A DNA stretch of 64,000 bases from Microbacterium azadirachtae. GTDB taxonomy: Bacteria > Actinomycetota > Actinomycetes > Actinomycetales > Microbacteriaceae. Location of the stretch: assembly GCF_000956505.1 (NCBI RefSeq), contig NZ_JYIX01000036.1, forward strand, positions 1 through 64,000. Direction: 5' to 3'. A program made the translations under genes and the position numbers. The notes below the pieces were generated by a model. It did no database searches. It was not told where the DNA came from and saw only the letters and a list, made by a program, of their open reading frames with translations. How positions within the stretch are numbered: position 1 is the stretch's first letter; each line of letters opens with the position of its first letter. Shown piece by piece: positions 36,654-46,245 of the stretch.

Positions 36654-37470
36654 CGCGATCCCCGAGGACGCCCCGATCCCTGAACCCGAGTCCGGGTTCC
36701 GTGTGTCCCTGTCGAACTTCGACGGGCCGTTCGACCTCCTGCTGAATCTCATCTCGAAGCACGAGATGGACATCACAGAGGTGTCGTTGAGCAGGGTCAC
36801 CGACGATTTCATCGCGTACCTGCGCGAGCTCGGACCGGATGAGGACCTCGACGAGACGAGCGAGTTCCTCGTCGTCGCGGCGACGCTGCTGGACATGAAG
36901 GTCGCAGGGCTCCTGCCGCAGGGGGAGCTCGTGGACGCCGAGTCCGTCGCGCTCCTGGAGGCCAGGGATCTGCTGTTCGCGCGGCTGCTGCAGTACCGGG
37001 CGTTCAAGGAGGTGTCGACCTGGTTCGCACGCAGCCTGCAGTACGAGGACCGGCGTCACGCCCGCGCGGTGCGGCTGGACGAGAAGCACCGCGCGCGCAC
37101 GCCGGAGCTGGTGTGGACGCTCAGCGCGGCCGACTTCGGCACGCTCGCCCTGCTCGCGTTCGCGCCGAAGGAGATCCCCACGGTCGGCCTCGACCACCTG
37201 CACGCGCCGCTCGTCAGCATCCGGGAACAGGCCGCGATCGTGGTCACGCTGCTGCGCAGCCGGGAATCCGTGACTTTCCGTGAGATCGTGGCAGGGGCCC
37301 TGGAGCCAGGAGTCGTGGTGGCGCGCTTCCTCTCCGTGCTGGAGCTGTACCGGCACGCGGCGCTCTCCTTCGAGCAGCTGGAGCCGCTCGGGGAGCTGAC
37401 CCTGCGATGGTCGGCCGAGCAGTGGACCGACGAGATGCTGGCGACGTTGGGAGCCGATTATGACCGATGA
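36637..37470 (+). CDS. scpA: Segregation and condensation protein A
   Basis: A 277-residue ScpA kleisin that bridges the SMC heads. The typical opening FRVSLSNFDGPFDLLLNLI is at about residues 16-34, then helical segments, an acidic linker and a C-terminal winged helix. The GTG start overlaps parA by 17 bases, and the scpB ATG overlaps this gene by 11 bases. Together they form the SMC-ScpAB condensin support operon. Confidence 0.94.
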   Translation: MAPSPDAIPEDAPIPEPESGFRVSLSNFDGPFDLLLNLISKHEMDITEVSLSRVTDDFIAYLRELGPDEDLDETSEFLVVAATLLDMKVAGLLPQGELVDAESVALLEARDLLFARLLQYRAFKEVSTWFARSLQYEDRRHARAVRLDEKHRARTPELVWTLSAADFGTLALLAFAPKEIPTVGLDHLHAPLVSIREQAAIVVTLLRSRESVTFREIVAGALEPGVVVARFLSVLELYRHAALSFEQLEPLGELTLRWSAEQWTDEMLATLGADYDR

Positions 37471-38050
37471 CACCATGACCGATGACGCCGTGACCGTCGA
37501 GCAGCCGCTCACGGAGAAGCTCGAGGCGATCCTGCTCATCATCGACGAGCCGCACAGCCTCGTCTCCCTCGCCGCCGCCGTCGGCGCCCCCGTGCCTGCA
37601 GTGCGGCAGGCGATCGAGTCCCTCGTCGACGAGTACGACGGCCGGGGGCAGGGCCCGCGGCGCGGCTTCGAGCTGCGCGAGGTCGGCGGAGGCTGGCGGC
37701 TCTACGTGCGCGAGGACTACGACGACCTCGTCGCGGAATTCGTCGGCGGGCAGGCTCCGGCACGACTGTCGCAGGCGGCGCTCGAGACCCTCGCGGTGAT
37801 CGCGTACAAGCAGCCGGTCACCCGCAGCCAGGTCGCCTCGATCCGCGCCGTCAACGTCGACTCCGTGGTGCGCACGCTCGTGGGGCGCGGGCTCATCACC
37901 GAACTCTTCCAGGACTCGGAGACCGGTGCGATCAACTACGGCACGACGGACGCGCTGCTGCAGAACCTCGGCATCAACTCGCTCGACGAGCTGCCGCCGA
38001 TCTCGCCGCTGCTCGACGACGGCTCAGAAGGATTCAGCGAAAGGGCATGA
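37460..38050 (+). CDS. scpB: Segregation and condensation protein B
   Basis: A 196-residue ScpB, the winged-helix partner of ScpA. The family motifs EAILLIIDEP near the start and AALETLAVIAYKQPVTRSQV in the second winged-helix domain are clear. The ATG lies within the end of scpA, and its stop overlaps the rluB start. The length is normal for the family. Confidence 0.94.
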   Translation: MTDDTMTDDAVTVEQPLTEKLEAILLIIDEPHSLVSLAAAVGAPVPAVRQAIESLVDEYDGRGQGPRRGFELREVGGGWRLYVREDYDDLVAEFVGGQAPARLSQAALETLAVIAYKQPVTRSQVASIRAVNVDSVVRTLVGRGLITELFQDSETGAINYGTTDALLQNLGINSLDELPPISPLLDDGSEGFSERA

Positions 38051-38874
38051 TGTCGACCGAAACACCCCCTGCCGGTTTCTCGGAGAACGGCGTGCGCCTG
38101 CAGAAGGTGCTCGCGAACGCGGGCGTCGCATCGCGGCGCGTGATCGAGCAGTACATCGTCGAGGGACGGATCCGCGTGAACGGATCCGTCGTCACCGAAC
38201 TCGGCCGACGGATCGACCCGGAGAACGACCTGGTCGATGTGGACGGCACGGCCGTGCAGCTCGACACCGGCAAGCGCTACGTCATGCTGAACAAGCCCAC
38301 CGGCGTGGTCTCCTCGATGAAGGACGAGAAGGGGCGCGCGGATCTGCGCCGCTTCACGAAGGACTACGAGGAGCGTCTCTACAACGTCGGGCGCCTGGAC
38401 GCCGAGACCAGCGGGCTGCTCATCCTCACGAACGACGGCGACCTCGCACACGTGCTCGCACACCCCTCCTTCGGCGTGACCAAGGTCTACATCGCCAAGG
38501 TCGAGGGCGTCGTCACCGCGCAGACGATCGCGAAGCTCACGAAGGGCATCGAGCTCGAGGACGGGCTGATCGTCGCCGACAAGGCGCGCCTGCTGGACTC
38601 GTCCGCGGGATCCAGCCTCGTCGAGCTCACCCTGCACTCCGGGCGCAATCGCATCGTGCGCCGGATGCTCGCGGCGGTCGGGCATCCCGTCACCGAACTC
38701 GTGCGGCGTCAGTTCGGCCCGCTGCACCTGGGAACCCTCCCTGCGGGGAAGTCCAGGGAACTGACTAAAATCGAACTCGGCGCGCTTCTGACCCTGTCGC
38801 GCCAGGATTCCCCTGCGGAGGGCGCCTCGGATGCGCCGGCGGCCGACCGGGGAGACGCGCAGGAGAACGAGTGA
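38047..38874 (+). CDS. rluB: 23S rRNA pseudouridine synthase, RluB type
   Basis: A 275-residue RsuA/RluB family pseudouridine synthase. The S4 domain lies at about residues 12-75 (LQKVLANAGVASRR) and the catalytic Asp is in NVGRLDAETSGLL. The C-terminal tail after ~245 is short and acidic. The gene follows scpB in many Gram-positive genomes. The start is one of two consecutive ATG codons, the first of which overlaps the scpB stop. Confidence 0.92.
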   Translation: MMSTETPPAGFSENGVRLQKVLANAGVASRRVIEQYIVEGRIRVNGSVVTELGRRIDPENDLVDVDGTAVQLDTGKRYVMLNKPTGVVSSMKDEKGRADLRRFTKDYEERLYNVGRLDAETSGLLILTNDGDLAHVLAHPSFGVTKVYIAKVEGVVTAQTIAKLTKGIELEDGLIVADKARLLDSSAGSSLVELTLHSGRNRIVRRMLAAVGHPVTELVRRQFGPLHLGTLPAGKSRELTKIELGALLTLSRQDSPAEGASDAPAADRGDAQENE

Positions 38875-39992
38875 GCGACACGAGCAGGACGCCGAACGAG
38901 CGTGCCGCGCGGCTGTCCGGAACCATCCGGATCGTCGGCGCGGGGCTTCTCGGCGCCAGCATCGGGCACGCCCTGACCGCGAAGGGCGTCGACGTCGCCC
39001 TCGCCGACACCTCGCCCGCACAGCTGCGGCTCGCGATCGACTACGGCGCGGGCCGCGCCGCTCGCGAGGACGACGCCCCGTCCCTTGTAGTCGTCGCCGT
39101 GCCACCGGACGTGACGGCGGACGTCATCGAGGCAGAGCTGGCGCGGTTCCCGGACGCCGTGATCACCGATGTCGCGAGCGTCAAGCTCGAGCCGCTGCGC
39201 GTGCTCCGCGAGCGCGGCGTCGATCTGACCCGGTACATCGGATCCCATCCGCTGGCCGGTCGCGAGCGCGGGGGAGCGATCTCGGCGCGCGCCGACATCT
39301 TCATCGGCCGCCCCTGGGTGGTCTGCCGCGACGAGGAGACCCGCGCGGCGGATCTCGCGCTCGTCGAAGGCCTGGCTCTCGACCTCGAGGCGATGCCGCT
39401 CGAGATGACTCCGGAGGAGCACGACCGCGCGGTCGCCCTGACCTCGCACGTTCCGCAGGTCGTCGCGAGCCTGCTCGCCGCCCGCCTCGCCGACGCCGAG
39501 GACGGCTCGCTCCGCCTCGCCGGACAGGGCGTGCGCGACACCACGCGCATCGCCGCCTCCGCCCCCGAGCTGTGGGTGCAGATCCTCGGCGCGAATGCGG
39601 CGCCGGTCGTCTCGGTGCTCGATGCGCTCGCGGCGGAGCTCGCCGAGGTCGCCGACGCGCTCCGGGACCCCGACCGCACCGGATCCCGGCGCACGGTCGC
39701 CGAGGCGATCCGGCACGGGAACGAGGGCGTCGAGCGGCTGCCGGGCAAGCACGGCCAGAACCGCCGGTTCGAGTCGTTCGTCGTGATGATCGACGACACC
39801 GCCGGCCAGCTCGGCCGCCTCTTCGGCGAGCTCGGCGAGCTCGAGGTGAACGTCGAGGACCTGCGCCTGGAGCACTCGCCCGGCGCGCAGTTCGGCCTGG
39901 CGGAGATCAGCGTGACGCCGGCTGCCCTCCGCGGCGCGGTCGAGGGTCTCGAGGCCAGGGGATGGCGGATTGCGAGCATGCCCGATGACTGA
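38871..39992 (+). CDS. tyrA: Prephenate dehydrogenase
   Basis: A 373-residue NAD(P)-dependent dehydrogenase for tyrosine synthesis. The Rossmann motif GAGLLGASIGHAL is near residue 24, and the catalytic His lies in IGSHPLAGRE. A C-terminal ACT-like domain (SFVVMIDDTAGQLGRLFGEL) is likely the tyrosine feedback site. The GTG overlaps the rluB stop and the cmk ATG lies inside its end. Prephenate rather than arogenate as substrate is assumed. Confidence 0.92.
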   Translation: MSDTSRTPNERAARLSGTIRIVGAGLLGASIGHALTAKGVDVALADTSPAQLRLAIDYGAGRAAREDDAPSLVVVAVPPDVTADVIEAELARFPDAVITDVASVKLEPLRVLRERGVDLTRYIGSHPLAGRERGGAISARADIFIGRPWVVCRDEETRAADLALVEGLALDLEAMPLEMTPEEHDRAVALTSHVPQVVASLLAARLADAEDGSLRLAGQGVRDTTRIAASAPELWVQILGANAAPVVSVLDALAAELAEVADALRDPDRTGSRRTVAEAIRHGNEGVERLPGKHGQNRRFESFVVMIDDTAGQLGRLFGELGELEVNVEDLRLEHSPGAQFGLAEISVTPAALRGAVEGLEARGWRIASMPDD

Positions 39993-40680
39993 GTCGTTCA
40001 TCGTCGCGATCGACGGCCCTGCCGGATCCGGCAAGTCCAGCGTGTCCAAGGCCGTCGCACGACGCCTCGGCTACGGCTTCCTGGACACGGGCGCCGCGTA
40101 CCGCGCGCTGGCCTGGCACGTCCTGGACCGCGGCGACGACACCGCCGACGAGGCTGCGGTGCTGGCCGCCGCCGCCGACTTCCCGTTCGCGCAGGGGCTC
40201 GACCCCGACGACCGTCTCGTGCACGTCGGAGCGACGGACGTGACGGACGCGATCCGCGAACCGAGGGTATCGGGCGCCGTGAGCGGCGTGGCACGCGTGC
40301 CCGCCGTGCGCGAGCAGGTGAACGACGCGTTCCGCCGGATCGCGCGAGAGGCCGAATACCCCGCCGTGGTGGTGGAGGGGCGCGACATCACGACCGTGGT
40401 CGCCCCGGACGCCCCCGTGCGGATCCTGCTCACCGCGGCTCCCGAGGTGCGCGCAGCGCGCCGGGCCGCGGAGCTCGACGCGGAGGATGCGGGCGCAGTC
40501 GCTGCCGCTCTGCATCACCGCGACGCCAAGGACAGCGCGGTGGTGGACTTCCTCACCGCCGCGGAAGGAGTCGAGGTCGTGGATTCGACCGACCTCGACT
40601 TCGAGGAGACCATCGATGCCGTGATCGCGGTGATCGAGCGACGTGCGCCTGGAGCGCAGCGAGGAGCCGACAATGGCTGA
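39985..40680 (+). CDS. cmk: Cytidylate kinase
   Basis: A 231-residue CMP/dCMP kinase. The P-loop GPAGSGKS is at residues 11-18, followed by [10 protein letters not shown], and the GRDITTVV and [12 protein letters not shown] segments match the family. The ATG at 39985 gives the standard N-terminus; an in-frame ATG five codons earlier has no family support. The stop overlaps the start of der, as in mycobacteria. Confidence 0.94.
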   Translation: MTESFIVAIDGPAGSGKSSVSKAVARRLGYGFLDTGAAYRALAWHVLDRGDDTADEAAVLAAAADFPFAQGLDPDDRLVHVGATDVTDAIREPRVSGAVSGVARVPAVREQVNDAFRRIAREAEYPAVVVEGRDITTVVAPDAPVRILLTAAPEVRAARRAAELDAEDAGAVAAALHHRDAKDSAVVDFLTAAEGVEVVDSTDLDFEETIDAVIAVIERRAPGAQRGADNG

Positions 40681-42196
40681 CGAAGAAGAATACGAGGGCG
40701 GCGAAGACCGCCTCGCGGAGAAGCTGGACGCGATGGACGAGGAGCTCGTCGAGTCGCGCGCCGCGACCCTGCGTGCGGGCCTCGAGGACTACGACCTGGA
40801 CGACGAGGACGCCGAGCTGCTCGCAGGCCTCGTCGAGGGCGAGGACGGGATCCAGTTCCTGCCCGCCCTGCCCGTCGTCGCGATCGTGGGACGGCCGAAC
40901 GTCGGCAAGTCCGCGCTCGTGAACCGGATCCTGGGCCGTCGCGAGGCCGTCGTGGAGGACACCCCCGGTGTCACGCGCGACCGCGTCACGTACAAGGCGG
41001 AGTGGATGGACCGGCGTTTCACGGTGGTCGACACCGGTGGCTGGGAGCCCGACGCGAAGGGCATCGACCGTTCGGTCGCCGCGCAGGCAGAGGTCGCGAT
41101 CGACCTCTGCGACGTGGTGCTGTTCGTCGTCGACGCGAGGGTCGGGGCCACCTCGACCGACGAGCACGTCGTCAAGCTGCTGCGCAAGAGCGGCAAGCCG
41201 GTCTTCCTGGTCGCGAACAAGATCGACGACGCCCGGCAGGAGCCGGAGGCCGCCGCGCTGTGGAACCTGGGTCTCGGCGAGCCGTACCCGGTGTCCGCGA
41301 TCCACGGTCGCGGTGTCGCAGACTTGCTCGACGCCATCATGGAGAAGCTGCCGGAGGTCTCCGCCGTCGCCAAGGGCGAGATCGGCGGACCCCGCCGCGT
41401 AGCGATCCTGGGCCGGCCGAACGTGGGCAAGTCCTCGCTGCTGAACAAGGCCGCGGGGGAGGAGCGCGTCGTCGTCAACGAGCTCGCGGGCACCACTCGC
41501 GACCCCGTGGACGAGGTCGTGGAGCTGGGCGGCAAGCTGTGGCGCCTCGTCGACACCGCCGGCATCCGCCGCCGCGTGCACCTGCAGCAGGGTGCGGACT
41601 TCTACGCGTCGCTGCGCACGTCGACGGCGCTGGAGAAGGCCGAAGTGGCCGTGGTCGTGCTCGACGTGAGCCAGTCGATCAGCGTGCAGGATCTGAACAT
41701 CATCGACATGGTGCTGGAGTCGGGCCGCGCGCTCGTGCTCGCGTTCAACAAGTGGGACCGCCTGTTCGACGACGACATGGAGAATCAGGACCGCCGCCGG
41801 TACCTGGAGCGAGAGATCGAGCAGGACCTGGCGCACGTCGCCTGGGCCCCGCGCGTGAACATCTCGGCGAAGACCGGCCGCCACCTGGACAAGCTCGTCC
41901 CGGCGCTGGAGACCGCGCTGGAGAACTGGGACCGCCGGATCCCGACCGGCAAGTTCAACGCCTTCCTCTCCGAGCTCGTCGCCGCCAACCCGCACCCGCT
42001 GCGGGGCGGCAAGCAGCCCAGGATCCTGTTCGGCACGCAGGCGACCACACGTCCGCCGACATTCGTGCTGTTCACGACCGGCTTCCTCGACCCCGGCTAT
42101 CGCCGGTTCATCCAGCGGCGCCTGCGCGAGCTGTACGCCTTCGAGGGCACCCCGATCGTGATCAACATGCGGGTGCGCGAGCGCCGGCAGCGCTGA
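40673..42196 (+). CDS. der: Ribosome biogenesis GTPase Der
   Basis: A 507-residue double-GTPase needed for 50S assembly. The first G1 motif GRPNVGKS is at residues 73-80 and the second copy at about 246-253, each followed by DTxG switch motifs and NKxD (ANKID, FNKWD). A C-terminal KH-like domain closes the protein. An acidic extension of ~65 residues precedes the first G domain, as in other actinobacterial Der. The ATG at 40673 has GAGGAG just upstream and overlaps cmk. Confidence 0.95.
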   Translation: MADEEEYEGGEDRLAEKLDAMDEELVESRAATLRAGLEDYDLDDEDAELLAGLVEGEDGIQFLPALPVVAIVGRPNVGKSALVNRILGRREAVVEDTPGVTRDRVTYKAEWMDRRFTVVDTGGWEPDAKGIDRSVAAQAEVAIDLCDVVLFVVDARVGATSTDEHVVKLLRKSGKPVFLVANKIDDARQEPEAAALWNLGLGEPYPVSAIHGRGVADLLDAIMEKLPEVSAVAKGEIGGPRRVAILGRPNVGKSSLLNKAAGEERVVVNELAGTTRDPVDEVVELGGKLWRLVDTAGIRRRVHLQQGADFYASLRTSTALEKAEVAVVVLDVSQSISVQDLNIIDMVLESGRALVLAFNKWDRLFDDDMENQDRRRYLEREIEQDLAHVAWAPRVNISAKTGRHLDKLVPALETALENWDRRIPTGKFNAFLSELVAANPHPLRGGKQPRILFGTQATTRPPTFVLFTTGFLDPGYRRFIQRRLRELYAFEGTPIVINMRVRERRQR

Positions 42197-42201
42197 CGGT
42201 C

Positions 42202-42229
42202 ACGGCGCCGACCTCAGGGTCGGCGCCGT
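42202..42229. terminator. Bidirectional terminator after der
   Basis: ACGGCGCCGACC pairs over 12 bp with GGTCGGCGCCGT across the tetraloop TCAG. It is placed six bases after the der stop and ten bases before the end of the convergent acetyltransferase gene, so it can end both transcripts. Confidence 0.85.
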
Positions 42230-42239
42230 TCCTGTTCCG

Positions 42240-42659
42240 TCAGCCCTGGCGTGCCGCGCGCACCATCGCCGTACGGTCGGGTTCGGTGAACCCGAACTGC
42301 CGGTAGAGGCCGTGCGCGTCGCTCGTGAACAGCGTCCAGCGCATGTCGGCGCCAGGGCCGTCATCGATCATGAGCTGCATCATGCGCTTGCCGAGGCCGT
42401 GGCCGCGGTGCGCGTGATCCACGTAGACGTCGGCGAGGTAGGCGAACCCGATGCCGTCCGAGACCGCACGAGCGAAACCCACCTGCTCGCCGGTGCCGGC
42501 GCGATAGACGCCGACGACGCGCCAGGCGTTCGCGAGCTGGGCCTCGACGTCGGCGCGCGTGCGCCAGCGGCCCCAGTAGACCTCGGTCGAGAGCCAGGTC
42601 CACACCGCGTCGGGCTGGATCCGGGAGGGATCGTCGTCCAGTTCGTAGGCATCGTTCAT
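42240..42659 (-). CDS. GNAT family acetyltransferase
   Basis: A 139-residue GNAT protein. The acetyl-CoA motif A is VYVDHAHRGHGLGKRMMQLM (Q/R-x-x-G-x-G/A type) and the last strand is YRQFGFTEPDRT. The substrate cannot be told. The ATG at 42659 fits family length; no ribosome site is seen, and a longer start 18 codons upstream is also open. It is convergent with der. Confidence 0.85.
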   Translation of the reverse strand: MNDAYELDDDPSRIQPDAVWTWLSTEVYWGRWRTRADVEAQLANAWRVVGVYRAGTGEQVGFARAVSDGIGFAYLADVYVDHAHRGHGLGKRMMQLMIDDGPGADMRWTLFTSDAHGLYRQFGFTEPDRTAMVRAARQG

Positions 42660-42742
42660 GCACACCATTCTTGCAACGGTGACGGCGTGCAACGATCCGT
42701 CGCACGGAGCCACCCATCGACGGCGTGTGAAAGGGTGGAGGG

Positions 42743-43699
42743 GTGACGATCGTTCCCCCGGAACCCGGTGAACCTCGGCGCCCCCAGGGGCCGCTGAGCA
42801 GCGGCGATGCCTGGGTGGTGGCGCCGACGGGGGAGCGGTACTGGGGCCGTTATGGCGCGGCGGGGCTGCTCGCCCACGACCGGGAGCGCGGCGTGCTGCT
42901 GCAGCACCGGGTCGCCTGGAGCCACCACGGCGGCACCTGGGCGCTGCCCGGCGGTGCGCTGCACGAGGGCGAGTCTGCCCGTGAGGGCGCGATCCGCGAG
43001 GCGCAGGAGGAGGCCGGCGTGCCGGACGGCGCCGTCAGGGCGCAGTTCGAGAGCGTGCTGGACCTCGGGATCTGGAGCTACACGACCGTGGTCGCCGACG
43101 TGGTCACGCCGTTCGAGCCCGTGATCAGCGATCCGGAGAGCCTGGCGCTGCAGTGGGTCCCGGTCGACGAGGTGGACCACCGTGCGCTGCACCCCGGCTT
43201 CGCCGAGGCGTGGCCCGAGTTGCGTGCGCTGCTGGACGTACGGCCGGTGGTCGTGGTGGACGCCGCGAACGTGGTCGGATCCGTGGCGGACGGCTGGTGG
43301 AAGGACCGCGCGGGAGCGACCGCGCGCCTTCGCGACCGGCTGGACGCGTGGGCTCGGCGTGGAGTATCGGCGGAACGGGTCGCGCTGGATTCGACGCGCT
43401 GGCATCCGCGGGTGGTCCTCGTCGCCGAAGGCGCGGCGCGGGAGGTCGCAGACCCCGCCGACAGCGCCGATGTGGCATGCGCGGTAGAGATCGTGCGTGC
43501 CCCCGCGGCGGGCGACGACGCGATCGTCGACGTCGCGGGCGAGCGCGTGGCGGCGGGCGATCGGGTTTTCGTCGTCACGAGCGACCGCGGCCTGACTGCG
43601 CGGATCGAGACGCTGACGGGCGACGGCGGTCCGGCCGAGGTGCAGCCCGTGCGCTGGCTCCTCGATCAGCTCGATGAGGTCCCGCTGCCCGCGGAGTAG
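42743..43699 (+). CDS. Nudix hydrolase fused to a PIN/NYN-like domain
   Basis: A 318-residue protein with two parts. The N-terminal Nudix domain has its box at residues 70-92 (GGALHEGESAREGAIREAQE). The C-terminal ~150 residues carry a pattern typical of PIN-like NYN nucleases: VVVDAANVV (169-178), acidic D258-D259 and VFVVTSDRG (275-283). The GTG is preceded by GGAGG. Nudix action on a nucleotide is fairly sure; the nuclease-like tail is inferred from the acidic pattern. Confidence 0.85.
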   Translation: MTIVPPEPGEPRRPQGPLSSGDAWVVAPTGERYWGRYGAAGLLAHDRERGVLLQHRVAWSHHGGTWALPGGALHEGESAREGAIREAQEEAGVPDGAVRAQFESVLDLGIWSYTTVVADVVTPFEPVISDPESLALQWVPVDEVDHRALHPGFAEAWPELRALLDVRPVVVVDAANVVGSVADGWWKDRAGATARLRDRLDAWARRGVSAERVALDSTRWHPRVVLVAEGAAREVADPADSADVACAVEIVRAPAAGDDAIVDVAGERVAAGDRVFVVTSDRGLTARIETLTGDGGPAEVQPVRWLLDQLDEVPLPAE

Positions 43700-43711
43700 C
43701 ACCGGCAGAAC

Positions 43712-44986
43712 TCAGACGAACATGACGCGTCGTGGCGCACGGTCGTCGTAGGCGCGACCGATCGGACTCGTCCAGCGCAGCGTTCCATCGGGAAGCTGAT
43801 GCGCTGTCCAGCGATGACCCGCATCGATATCGGGATGCTTGAGCGCGTGATGCCCTGGACAGAAGTCGCTCAGGTTGGTGATCTCGGTCTGCCCGCCCAG
43901 AGCGAAGTCCTCGTTGTGATCGATGTCGCAGCGGCGGGCGGGCGTGTGGCATCCCGGGAAGCGGCAGCGCTGATCCCTCGCCCTCAGGAACCGCTTCATC
44001 GCGGTGGTCGGCGTGTAGCGGTCGACCTTCGTGACCATTCCGGCGTCATCCAGGAACAGCCGATTCCATCCGCTGGCGCGACGGGCGAGATCCCGGGCGA
44101 TGTCGGGATGCAGCGGACCGTGTCCATCCAGCTCGGCGAGCCGATCGTCCTCCCCGGCGAGGGTGCTGCCGGCGATGGTCACCTGTACCGTCGCGGTGAT
44201 CCGATCCAGGCCGGTGCCGAGCGCTTCGGAGGGCGTCGCGGCGAGCAGCAGGTCGATGAAGGTGTCGGCCTCGATCTCGCGACGAGTCCGGCCGTCCGCC
44301 GCGACGAACTCGGGCCGGGCGTCGGGCCCGACCGTGGCGGCGACGGCGGTCGCGAGGCTGCGGAGGCGATCCATGATCGCCACGGCGTAGACCTCTGGCA
44401 GCACGGCCGTCAGCAGTGCCAGTCCGTCGTCGAGGGGGCGGATCGTGATCTGACGCTCGGACGCCGCCCTGGCGTGGCGCTCCCGGATGCTCTCCCCGGC
44501 GAGGGCGGCCGTGATCTGCCGAGCGTGCGGCCGGGTGCGCGCCGGCGTCTCGTGTTCGGCGATCGTGAGGGCGGCGGTTTCGTACACCGCGAGCGTCTCG
44601 GCGTCGAGGTTGCCGTTGAGTACCGCCTCGCGAACGGGAGCGGCCGCGGCGACCAGCACGCGGACGTGCTGCGCCGTGATATCACCCTGGCGCAGGGCGC
44701 GACGCAGCGCGGGGAAGAACTCGCTCAGAGCCGCTGCATCGTTGAATCCGAGCTCGGCGGCGGTCTTGGAGATGTGCCCGGCGGCCGAGTACTCCGCGAT
44801 CATCGACCGGCGGATCATGTCGCGGTGCTGGGGGTCGGCGCGGACATCCGCGTCGAAGAGGTCCGCCCTGGCGGCCAGCAGCTCGGAGGCCTCGCCCTCG
44901 AGTCGTGCGATCTCAGCCCGCTTCGCCACCCACGCATCCAGCAGCGCGCCGCGAGCTGCGGCGGGAGGGAGCGGGGCTTCGTTCAT
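43712..44986 (-). CDS. DUF222 / HNH endonuclease domain protein
   Basis: A 424-residue member of the DUF222 (13E12 repeat) family, abundant in Microbacteriaceae and mycobacteria. The N-terminal helical DUF222 covers about 20-330. A C-terminal HNH nuclease domain shows CRFPGCHTPARRCDIDHNED and then CPGHHALKH, with zinc-site Cys pairs and the catalytic DIDH. The cellular role is unknown, though spread by repair or homing has been proposed. The ATG at 44986 sits six bases after a TATACT box, suggesting a leaderless transcript. Confidence 0.9.
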   Translation of the reverse strand: MNEAPLPPAAARGALLDAWVAKRAEIARLEGEASELLAARADLFDADVRADPQHRDMIRRSMIAEYSAAGHISKTAAELGFNDAAALSEFFPALRRALRQGDITAQHVRVLVAAAAPVREAVLNGNLDAETLAVYETAALTIAEHETPARTRPHARQITAALAGESIRERHARAASERQITIRPLDDGLALLTAVLPEVYAVAIMDRLRSLATAVAATVGPDARPEFVAADGRTRREIEADTFIDLLLAATPSEALGTGLDRITATVQVTIAGSTLAGEDDRLAELDGHGPLHPDIARDLARRASGWNRLFLDDAGMVTKVDRYTPTTAMKRFLRARDQRCRFPGCHTPARRCDIDHNEDFALGGQTEITNLSDFCPGHHALKHPDIDAGHRWTAHQLPDGTLRWTSPIGRAYDDRAPRRVMFV

Positions 44987-44992
44987 GCTCCC

Positions 44993-44998
44993 AGTATA
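44993..44998 (-). promoter_or_regulatory. -10 box TATACT, leaderless start of the HNH gene
   Basis: On the minus strand TATACT is followed by six bases and the ATG. Transcription would start at the start codon itself. No clear -35 box is seen. Confidence 0.6.
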
Positions 44999-45065
44999 GA
45001 ACAGAGCTTCGATCACAGGAGGGGGTGTGGAAAACTTTTCTCCCTGATCGCGTGCGAATTCTTGG

Positions 45066-45467
45066 TCATCGGTCGCTGTGCTCCCCGCCCTGATCGCGCC
45101 CGCGCAGCCGGTCGATGTCGCGGCGTTCGCGTTTGGTCGGACGGCCTGCTCCCCGGTCCCGCAGACCGGCGGCGGCCATCGGATCCCGCGGTGGCGTGCG
45201 ATCCTCGGCGGCGACGGCCGCGAGGGGAGCGCCGACGCGCTTGACCAGCGTCTGGCGGACGATGAGGATCCGATCGAATCCGCTGATCCTGATCCGCAGC
45301 TCGTCGCCGATCTTCACGGTCTGCGCGGCCTTGACCCGATCGCCGTTGAGTCGCACGTGGCCGGCGCGGCACGCGGTCGTTGCGGCGGAGCGGGTCTTGA
45401 ACACCCGCACGGCCCAGAGCCAGCTGTCGATGCGGACGGGACCACGGGCCCAGGGGTCCGTGTTCAT
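45066..45467 (-). CDS. S4 domain RNA-binding protein (Hsp15/RlbA type)
   Basis: A 133-residue S4 protein. The S4 fold covers about residues 12-75: VRIDSWLWAVRVFKTRSAAT and then GHVRLNGDRVKAAQTVKIGD. The C-terminal tail is basic (GRPTKRERRDIDRLRGRDQG). Hsp15-like proteins bind stalled 50S subunits with attached nascent chains. The start overlaps the end of the neighbouring YhhN gene by four bases, so they are co-transcribed. Confidence 0.9.
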   Translation of the reverse strand: MNTDPWARGPVRIDSWLWAVRVFKTRSAATTACRAGHVRLNGDRVKAAQTVKIGDELRIRISGFDRILIVRQTLVKRVGAPLAAVAAEDRTPPRDPMAAAGLRDRGAGRPTKRERRDIDRLRGRDQGGEHSDR

Positions 45468-46189
45468 GCGAGCGACTCCGTGCCACGTTCGACGGCGTCG
45501 GCGCGAGCGTCGGCCGGTGCCGGGCCGTTCTCGCCGCGGCGCAGGGCCAGGAGCGCGCCGGCGACGATCAGCCCTTGCCCGATCGTGTACGTGGCCATGA
45601 CGGCGGGGCTCGTCCAGCCGGGCATCGCGCCGGGAAGGAACAGGCGGAAAGCCAGGATCGAGTCGCTCGAGAGGAAGAAGACTCCACCCCAGGCGATCAT
45701 CGTGCGGCAGCGCGCCGAGGTCGCGGCCGTCCCGGCGAGCACGATGCCGTACGCGGCGACCGCCGCGAACAGGGAACCGGTGTGCGGCCCGAGCACCGCG
45801 ATCATGAGCAGCCACCACAGCACGTAGACGACGGTCCACAGTGGCAGCCGGCGCACGCGCAGGTGGCGGAGGAACAGCAGGATGTAGGCGACGTGCGCGA
45901 GGGCGAAGAAGCCCAGCATGAGCGGCAGCTCCGGCACGAACGGGAAGAACAGCCCCGCCTCGTCGCCGAGCCAGGAGAAGAGCAGCGCGATCGCCAGGAG
46001 CACAGCAGCGCCCCGCGGCGCCAGAGTCTTCCAGGCGAGCACCACGGGGATCGCGAGCAGGGGCATCAGCAGCGCCTTCGTCGGAACCGCGAGCGGGCTC
46101 CGGGTGGCGAGCGCGATCACATGGACCAGGGCGACGACGATGTACGGCGCGAACGGCCACAGGGCGCGAAGTCGGGTGCGGCTCTGCAT
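45464..46189 (-). CDS. YhhN family membrane protein (lysoplasmalogenase-like)
   Basis: A 241-residue protein with about eight hydrophobic helices. The family elements FSWLGDEAGLFFPF and the late FFLSSDSILAFRLF match YhhN/TMEM86 proteins, whose Asp residues form the active site of lysoplasmalogenases. The ATG at 46189 is the first start after an intergenic gap of 56 bases. The bacterial substrate is uncertain, since plasmalogens are not expected in this group. Confidence 0.87.
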   Translation of the reverse strand: MQSRTRLRALWPFAPYIVVALVHVIALATRSPLAVPTKALLMPLLAIPVVLAWKTLAPRGAAVLLAIALLFSWLGDEAGLFFPFVPELPLMLGFFALAHVAYILLFLRHLRVRRLPLWTVVYVLWWLLMIAVLGPHTGSLFAAVAAYGIVLAGTAATSARCRTMIAWGGVFFLSSDSILAFRLFLPGAMPGWTSPAVMATYTIGQGLIVAGALLALRRGENGPAPADARADAVERGTESLA

Positions 46190-46245
46190 CCCTCCATCGT
46201 AGGAGCGAGAGGACGCCCGGCTCGCCGCGGCATCGGCGGTCACCG

